DNA of 10,268 nt from the NCBI GenBank assembly GCA_003131365.1, contig PKVB01000204.1:1527-11794 (forward strand). The letters are read 5' to 3'. The notes under the pieces are model-generated. The model was not told the DNA's origin and made no database searches. It worked only from the letters and a program-made list of their open reading frames with translations. Below are positions 6,508 to 10,268 of this stretch, one piece after another. This stretch comes from Gemmatimonadota bacterium (GTDB lineage Bacteria > Gemmatimonadota > Gemmatimonadetes > Gemmatimonadales > Gemmatimonadaceae). How positions within the stretch are numbered: the stretch's first letter is position 1; each line of letters starts with the position of its first letter. Made by a program: the position numbers and the translations under genes.

Positions 6508-7173
6508 GTGCCGCTCAGAATCAACGTCGTCACGATCTTTCCCGAGTTCTTCAGCGGACCGCTCGCGCTGAGCATCCCGTCGCGGGCGGCGGCGGCGGGC
6601 AGCGTGCGGTACAACATCGTGGACTTGCGCGATTTCACGCACGACAAGCACCGAACGGTGGACGACGCTCCGTACGGCGGTGGCGCCGGGATGGTGATGA
6701 AGCCACAGCCGTTCTTCGAGGCAGTGGAATCGCTGAACACCAAGCCGCCAATTGTGCTCCTGTCGCCGCGAGGCCGCGTTTTCTCCCACGCGGACGCCGA
6801 GCGGTTCACAAGCGGCGAGGAGCTCACGTTGCTGTGCGGGCACTACAAGGACATCGACCAGCGCGTCGCGGACCACCTGGCGTCGGAAGAGATTTCGCTT
6901 GGGGATTTCGTGCTGAGCGGTGGGGAAGCGGCTGCTCTCGCGATCATCGATGCGACGGTGCGCCTTCTTCCAGGGGCGATCTCGGATCTCGACAGCGCTC
7001 GCAGCGATTCCTTCTTTGGTCGCGGAATCAGCGCGCCAAGCTATACTCGGCCGCCGGAATTTCGCGGACTCACCGTGCCTGAGGTGCTTCTCTCAGGCGA
7101 TCACGCGCGAATTGCCAAGTGGCGCGAAGAAGAGGGCGCGAGGCTGACTCGGAGCCGACGAGAGAGACCGTAG
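6508..7173 (+). CDS. trmD: tRNA (guanine-N1)-methyltransferase TrmD
   Basis: TrmD makes m1G37 next to the anticodon, using S-adenosylmethionine, and so prevents +1 frameshifting. It belongs to the SPOUT class with a knotted cofactor site. The 221-residue product shows INVVTIFPEFF (5-15), RDFTHDKHRTVDDAPYGGGAGMVM (41-64), LLCGHYKDIDQRV (108-120), GDFVLSGGE (132-140), R152, the catalytic Asp D167 in DSFF, and SYTRPPEFRGL (178-188). R152 and D167 correspond to R154 and D169 of the Haemophilus enzyme. The motif GHYKDID replaces the common GRYEGID. The protein stops just after the RRERP segment, so it lacks the last roughly 25 residues found in E. coli TrmD; no frameshift that would restore them is visible. 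The start is GTG, three bases after rimM, with GGGGA seven bases upstream. Confidence 0.97.
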   Translation: MPLRINVVTIFPEFFSGPLALSIPSRAAAAGSVRYNIVDLRDFTHDKHRTVDDAPYGGGAGMVMKPQPFFEAVESLNTKPPIVLLSPRGRVFSHADAERFTSGEELTLLCGHYKDIDQRVADHLASEEISLGDFVLSGGEAAALAIIDATVRLLPGAISDLDSARSDSFFGRGISAPSYTRPPEFRGLTVPEVLLSGDHARIAKWREEEGARLTRSRRERP

Positions 7174-7216
7174 GCGGTCGCGAGCTTTAGCCGCCGCAGC
7201 TTCCAGCTAACCTCTC

Positions 7217-7232
7217 GTTCAGTTGCAGTTGC
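7217..7232 (+). repeat. GTTCAGTTGCAGTT motif, spacer copy 3
   Basis: The 14 bases GTTCAGTTGCAGTT (7217-7230) are identical to 5412-5425 at the outer right end of the long inverted repeat. Here there is only one orientation and no long partner arm nearby. It may be a remnant or half copy of the same repeat family in the trmD-rplS spacer. Confidence 0.55.
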
Positions 7233-7311
7233 TTTAGTCCGACTGGCGTCGCCCCCGCTATGGGTTTACTTTTCGTGGCTACCCGAGAATCGCATAAACA
7301 CGTCTTTACCA

Positions 7312-7328
7312 GGCTGTTAACTCCAGCC
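7312..7328 (+). promoter_or_regulatory. Hairpin just upstream of rplS
   Basis: GGCTG (7312-7316) pairs with CAGCC (7324-7328) around the loop TTAACTC, 11 bases before the rplS ATG. The region between trmD and rplS (7174-7339) is the only long gap inside the cluster, so rplS may have its own leader or promoter. The Shine-Dalgarno is poor (GAG at 7331-7333), and the hairpin could influence ribosome access. A role in bL19 feedback is possible but not shown. No convincing promoter was recognised in this spacer. Confidence 0.4.
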
Positions 7329-7339
7329 CCGAGCGCCAT

Positions 7340-7747
7340 ATGCATCCCTTCATCGAAACCCAAAAAGAGTGGCTCCGCGACAACATCCCCCCGTTCCGGG
7401 CGGGTGACACGCTCCGCGTCAACGTGCGCGTGCGCGAGGGTGACAAGGAAAGAATCCAGGCTTTCGAAGGTGTCTGCATCGCCAAGCGCGGCGGCGGAGT
7501 CAGCGCGACCTTCACGGTTCGCAAGATCTCCAACGGAATCGGCGTCGAGCGCATTTTCCCGGTTCACAGCCCAATGATCGCGGAGATCATCGTTGTCCGT
7601 CGCGGACGCGTCCGTCGCGCCAAGCTGTACTACCTGCGCCACCTGACCGGCAAGGCTACCCGCATCAGGGAGCGGAAGGCCAAGGTGACGGTGCCGGGCT
7701 CGGAGACCGTAGCAGAGGCAGGAGCCGAGGCTGGGGTCGAGGCCTAG
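7340..7747 (+). CDS. rplS: 50S ribosomal protein bL19
   Basis: bL19 sits at the interface of the two ribosomal subunits and contacts 23S and 16S rRNA. The 135-residue product has the whole family pattern: IPPFRAGDTLRV (16-27), RIQAFEGVCIAKRGGGVSATFTVRKIS (38-64), GVERIFPVHSP (68-78) and RRGRVRRAKLYYLR (87-100), followed by GKATRIRE (103-110). After that comes a variable tail, ending in an Ala/Glu/Gly-rich stretch (about 123-135) that is longer than in the typical 115-120 residue protein. The ATG at 7340 matches the family N-terminus. It follows trmD after a 166-base spacer and precedes rnhB by 31 bases. Confidence 0.98.
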   Translation: MHPFIETQKEWLRDNIPPFRAGDTLRVNVRVREGDKERIQAFEGVCIAKRGGGVSATFTVRKISNGIGVERIFPVHSPMIAEIIVVRRGRVRRAKLYYLRHLTGKATRIRERKAKVTVPGSETVAEAGAEAGVEA

Positions 7748-7778
7748 CGCTCTCCTCGCTCACCGAGCGTAGAACAGC

Positions 7779-8633
7779 ATGCAGGACGAGGTCGAATCGG
7801 GCACTCCCCAGTCGGCCCACGAAGCTCCAAATCCCAATGAAGGACAAGCCCGCCGCCGGCACACGGCGCGGCGGAAGCGCTGGACCACCATCGAGCGAGA
7901 CCTGCGCATCGCAAAGGGCTCGCTCCTCGCGGGTGTCGACGAAGTAGGCAGAGGCCCGATCGCGGGACCGGTCGTCGCCTGCGCCGTGATAATGCCCGCC
8001 GACACGCGCGCGATCGCCGGAGTGGACGACTCCAAGCGGTTGACGCACGACCAGCGCGTCCGGCTCGCAGTCAAGATCCGCGAGCGCGCGATCGCATTCT
8101 CGCTCGGCGCTGCCTCGGTGCGCGAGATCGATCGCATCAACATCTATCAGGCAAGCGTGCTTGCCATGCGGCGCGCGCTCGAGCGCCTGAAGGTCAGGCC
8201 GGATTACGTAGTGATCGATGGGCGCGCCATGCGCACGCTTCCCATTCCGCACACGGCGGTCGTGCACGGCGATGCGCGGTGCTTCAGCATCGCGTGCGCG
8301 TCCATCCTCGCCAAGGTCACTCGCGATCTCCTGATGACGCGGCTCGCCGTGCGGTATCCGCAGTATATTTGGGACCACAACGCCGGCTACACGACGCGGG
8401 AGCACGTGGCCGGACTCACGTCGCACGGAATCACGCCGCACCACCGCAGGAGCTTCTGCCGGATCAGCGATCTGCTACTCGAGCTCGAGCATCAGACCGT
8501 GTCGCAGGATCTCGAGCCACGAGCGCTGGACGATGTCGGCATGCCGGACGAGGACGATTTCGATTACGAAATTGTAGCCGGCGCTGAACTCGGTCTCGAC
8601 GACGTGGACCAGCAACTGGACCGAGAGCTGTAA
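7779..8633 (+). CDS. rnhB: Ribonuclease HII
   Basis: RNase HII cuts the RNA strand of RNA/DNA hybrids and starts removal of single ribonucleotides left in DNA. The catalytic core spans about residues 48-235 of 284. GVDEVGRGPIAGP (52-64) supplies D54 and E55 and the GRG motif, D147 lies in VIDGRA, and D183 lies in ASILAKVTRD, completing the DEDD metal site. NAGYTTREH (201-209) and HHRRSF (221-226) are the other family segments. The protein is longer than the usual 195-260 residues. It has a basic, probably disordered N-terminal extension of about 40 residues (RRRHTARRKR) and a strongly acidic tail (about 248-284). No better start with a good ribosome site is visible, so part of the N-terminal extension could be an annotation artefact. 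It lies 31 bases after rplS and 38 bases before purE. Confidence 0.95.
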   Translation: MQDEVESGTPQSAHEAPNPNEGQARRRHTARRKRWTTIERDLRIAKGSLLAGVDEVGRGPIAGPVVACAVIMPADTRAIAGVDDSKRLTHDQRVRLAVKIRERAIAFSLGAASVREIDRINIYQASVLAMRRALERLKVRPDYVVIDGRAMRTLPIPHTAVVHGDARCFSIACASILAKVTRDLLMTRLAVRYPQYIWDHNAGYTTREHVAGLTSHGITPHHRRSFCRISDLLLELEHQTVSQDLEPRALDDVGMPDEDDFDYEIVAGAELGLDDVDQQLDREL

Positions 8634-8658
8634 GCGGCGCGAGCCGGATCACAACACC

Positions 8659-8664
8659 GAGAGG
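8659..8664 (+). promoter_or_regulatory. Shine-Dalgarno of purE
   Basis: GAGAGG ends seven bases before the GTG at 8672 and decides that start for purE. Confidence 0.65.
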
Positions 8665-8671
8665 AATCGCC

Positions 8672-9169
8672 GTGGCCGAAGCGCTCGTTGGACTGATAAT
8701 GGGCTCCAAGTCCGACTGGGACACCATGCAGCACGCGGCTCAGATTCTCGATGTCCTGGGGGTCCCGCACGAGACGAAAATCGTCTCCGCGCACCGTACT
8801 CCAGATCTGCTCTTCGAATACGCCGCGTCCGCCGAGCAGCGTGGAATCGAAGTGATCATCGCGGGAGCGGGCGGCGCGGCGCATCTCCCCGGGATGGCGG
8901 CGGCCAAGACAGTGCTTCCAGTGCTAGGCGTTCCGGTCGAGTCGAAGGCGCTGCAGGGCATAGACTCGCTGCTATCGATCGTGCAGATGCCGGCGGGGGT
9001 GCCAGTCGGCACGCTTGCCATCGGAAAGCCTGGCGCGATCAACGCCGCGCTGCTCGCCGCGTCAATCGTTGCGATCAGTCGGCCCGATATAAGAGACAGG
9101 CTGCGCGCGTTTCGCGCCGAGCAGACCAAGGCGGTTCTCGCTCAGCCCGACCCGGCCGCGAGCGAGTGA
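8672..9169 (+). CDS. purE: N5-carboxyaminoimidazole ribonucleotide mutase (class I PurE)
   Basis: PurE converts N5-CAIR, the product of PurK, to 4-carboxyaminoimidazole ribonucleotide in purine synthesis. The 165-residue product has the class I pattern: MGSKSDWDTM (10-19) at the phosphate site, SAHRTPD (39-45), GAGGAAHLPGM (65-75, with the active-site His at 71), and the stretch from LPVLGVPVES to QMPAGVPVGTLAIG (82-118). The presence of purK directly behind it supports the two-step PurK/PurE route rather than the class II one-step enzyme. The GTG start has a good Shine-Dalgarno. Its TGA stop overlaps the purK GTG start in the four bases GTGA, so the pair is very likely translationally coupled. 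Confidence 0.97.
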   Translation: MAEALVGLIMGSKSDWDTMQHAAQILDVLGVPHETKIVSAHRTPDLLFEYAASAEQRGIEVIIAGAGGAAHLPGMAAAKTVLPVLGVPVESKALQGIDSLLSIVQMPAGVPVGTLAIGKPGAINAALLAASIVAISRPDIRDRLRAFRAEQTKAVLAQPDPAASE

Positions 9170-10268
9170 GAGTCGGAGTCCTCGGCGGCGGGCAGCTCGG
9201 AAGAATGCTCGCGCTCGCCGGCTATCAGCTCGGCATCGAGTTCAGATTCTTCGATCCAAACGCCGGCGCTCCAGTCGGACAGATCGGTCAGTTGATCGCC
9301 GCGGACTATGGTGATCAGGCGGCGCTGGAGCGCTTTCTCGAGGGCGTGGATGTCGTCACCTACGAATTCGAGAGCATACCTGTCTCGACGGTGAGGTTCG
9401 TCGCCGAGCGTATCAAGGTTTTTCCGCCTGTAAAGGCGTTGGCGATCGCTCAGGACAGGCTGCTGGAGAAGCAGCTCTTTACCGATCTGGATATTCCCAC
9501 CCCTCCCTTCGCTCCAGTGGACCAGATCCAGGATCTGCAGCGCGCTGCCGCGCGTATCGGGCTCCCGGTCGTCCTCAAGACCCGCAGAATGGGTTACGAC
9601 GGAAAGGGAAAGGCCGTGATCCGCGACGCGGCGTCGCTCGAAGCGGCCTGGCAGCGACTCGAGGGATCGCAACTTCTGGTCGAGAAGTACGTCGGGTTCC
9701 AGCACGAGCTGTCCGTGATCGGCGTCCGTGACACCGCCGGACGGGAGGTATTCTATCCACCAATCGAAAACGTCCACCGGGAAGGAATCCTGCGACAGTC
9801 GACGGCGCCTGCGCCGAGTGTAACACCAGAGCTCGCCGCGGTTGCCACCGAATACTGCCGGCGGCTGATGGATCGTCTCGCGTACGTTGGCGTCCTCGCG
9901 CTGGAGCTTTTTTCGGTCGATGGGGAATTGTTCGCGAATGAGATGGCGCCCCGCGTCCATAACTCGGGTCACTGGACCATCGAGGGCGCGGAAACGAGTC
10001 AGTTCGAGAATCACCTGCGGGCTGTGTTGTCGCTGCCACTCGGGGCCACGACTCCCCGCGGAGCCTCCGTGATGTTCAACATCATCGGACACATTCCGAC
10101 CCTCGAGCGCGTAATGGCGGTGGAGGGAGCGCACCTGCACCTCTATGGGAAGGCACCCACCGAGAAGCGGAAGGTCGGTCACGTTACGCTCGTAGCTGGC
10201 ACCCCAGCGGAGCTGGAGCGGGGCTCGGGCGAGCTTCGGCTTGCTCTGGGCCTGGAGGGCGGTGGCGC
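9166..10268 (+). CDS. purK: N5-carboxyaminoimidazole ribonucleotide synthase PurK (3' truncated)
   Basis: PurK is an ATP-grasp enzyme that carboxylates aminoimidazole ribonucleotide with bicarbonate and ATP; PurE then uses the product. From GTG at 9166 the frame is open for 367 codons to the window edge. It shows the N-terminal GVLGGGQLGRML (4-15), TYEFESIP (65-72), the ATP-grasp loop RRMGYDGKGKA (140-150), YPPIENVHREGIL (197-209) and the metal and substrate segment ANEMAPRVHNSGHWT (257-271). PurK proteins are usually about 355-390 residues, so nearly the whole enzyme is visible and only a short C-terminus lies off the edge. The start overlaps the purE stop by four bases. An open frame on the opposite strand (9142-10182) is a shadow of this gene. 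Confidence 0.96.
   Translation, partial: MRVGVLGGGQLGRMLALAGYQLGIEFRFFDPNAGAPVGQIGQLIAADYGDQAALERFLEGVDVVTYEFESIPVSTVRFVAERIKVFPPVKALAIAQDRLLEKQLFTDLDIPTPPFAPVDQIQDLQRAAARIGLPVVLKTRRMGYDGKGKAVIRDAASLEAAWQRLEGSQLLVEKYVGFQHELSVIGVRDTAGREVFYPPIENVHREGILRQSTAPAPSVTPELAAVATEYCRRLMDRLAYVGVLALELFSVDGELFANEMAPRVHNSGHWTIEGAETSQFENHLRAVLSLPLGATTPRGASVMFNIIGHIPTLERVMAVEGAHLHLYGKAPTEKRKVGHVTLVAGTPAELERGSGELRLALGLEGGG

Noticed and set aside
7173..7195. GGCGG/CCGCC hairpin after trmD as an intrinsic terminator
   Set aside because: The stem is only five pairs with a 13-base loop and no T-run follows; it could be chance in GC-rich DNA.
7260..7577. 105-codon plus-strand frame overlapping the rplS start
   Set aside because: It runs in another frame through the conserved bL19 coding region and has no recognisable features.
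9142..10182. 346-codon open frame on the minus strand
   Set aside because: It is antisense to purK, which shows clear ATP-grasp motifs through the same stretch. The purK frame has no stop before the window edge, so it is the real gene.

Overview
The window looks like a chromosomal segment from a GC-rich bacterium. Protein features such as the TrmD GHYKDID motif, the acidic or Ala-rich tails on ribosomal proteins, and the short AACTG-type intergenic repeats are compatible with Gemmatimonadota or a related soil lineage. That placement is an inference; nothing in the window fixes the phylum. No mobile gene, phage gene, CRISPR array, tRNA or rRNA was seen.

Left third: the 3' end of an unrecognised protein gene (+, ending at 380) meets a DUF445-family membrane protein gene (-, 381-1334) stop to stop with no base between them. 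The DUF445 gene follows lon (-, 1335-3821) so tightly that its GTG start abuts lon's TAG in the same reading frame. A 68-bp divergent spacer (3822-3889) separates lon from ffh.

Middle: ffh (3890-5224) encodes the signal recognition particle GTPase. It is followed by a 358-bp gene-free stretch. The first 200 bases of that stretch (5226-5426) form a nearly continuous imperfect inverted repeat of about 62 base pairs around a 55-base loop, the one feature here that ordinary gene annotation does not explain. The remaining bases are the rpsP leader, with several small hairpins.

Right half: rpsP-rimM-trmD-rplS, the classic cluster for ribosomal protein bS16, 30S maturation factor RimM, tRNA m1G37 methyltransferase and ribosomal protein bL19, is followed by rnhB (RNase HII) and purE-purK (two steps of purine synthesis). 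purK starts inside the purE stop and runs off the right edge.

Functionally the region joins protein quality control (Lon), membrane targeting (Ffh), ribosome assembly and tRNA modification (bS16, RimM, TrmD, bL19), ribonucleotide removal from DNA (RNase HII) and purine synthesis (PurE/PurK). Genes are tightly packed, GTG starts are common, and the longer spacers share the short word TTCAGTTG. The genes themselves are ordinary; the novelty candidates are the long rod-like inverted repeat, the dispersed spacer motif and the single-amber Lon/DUF445 junction.
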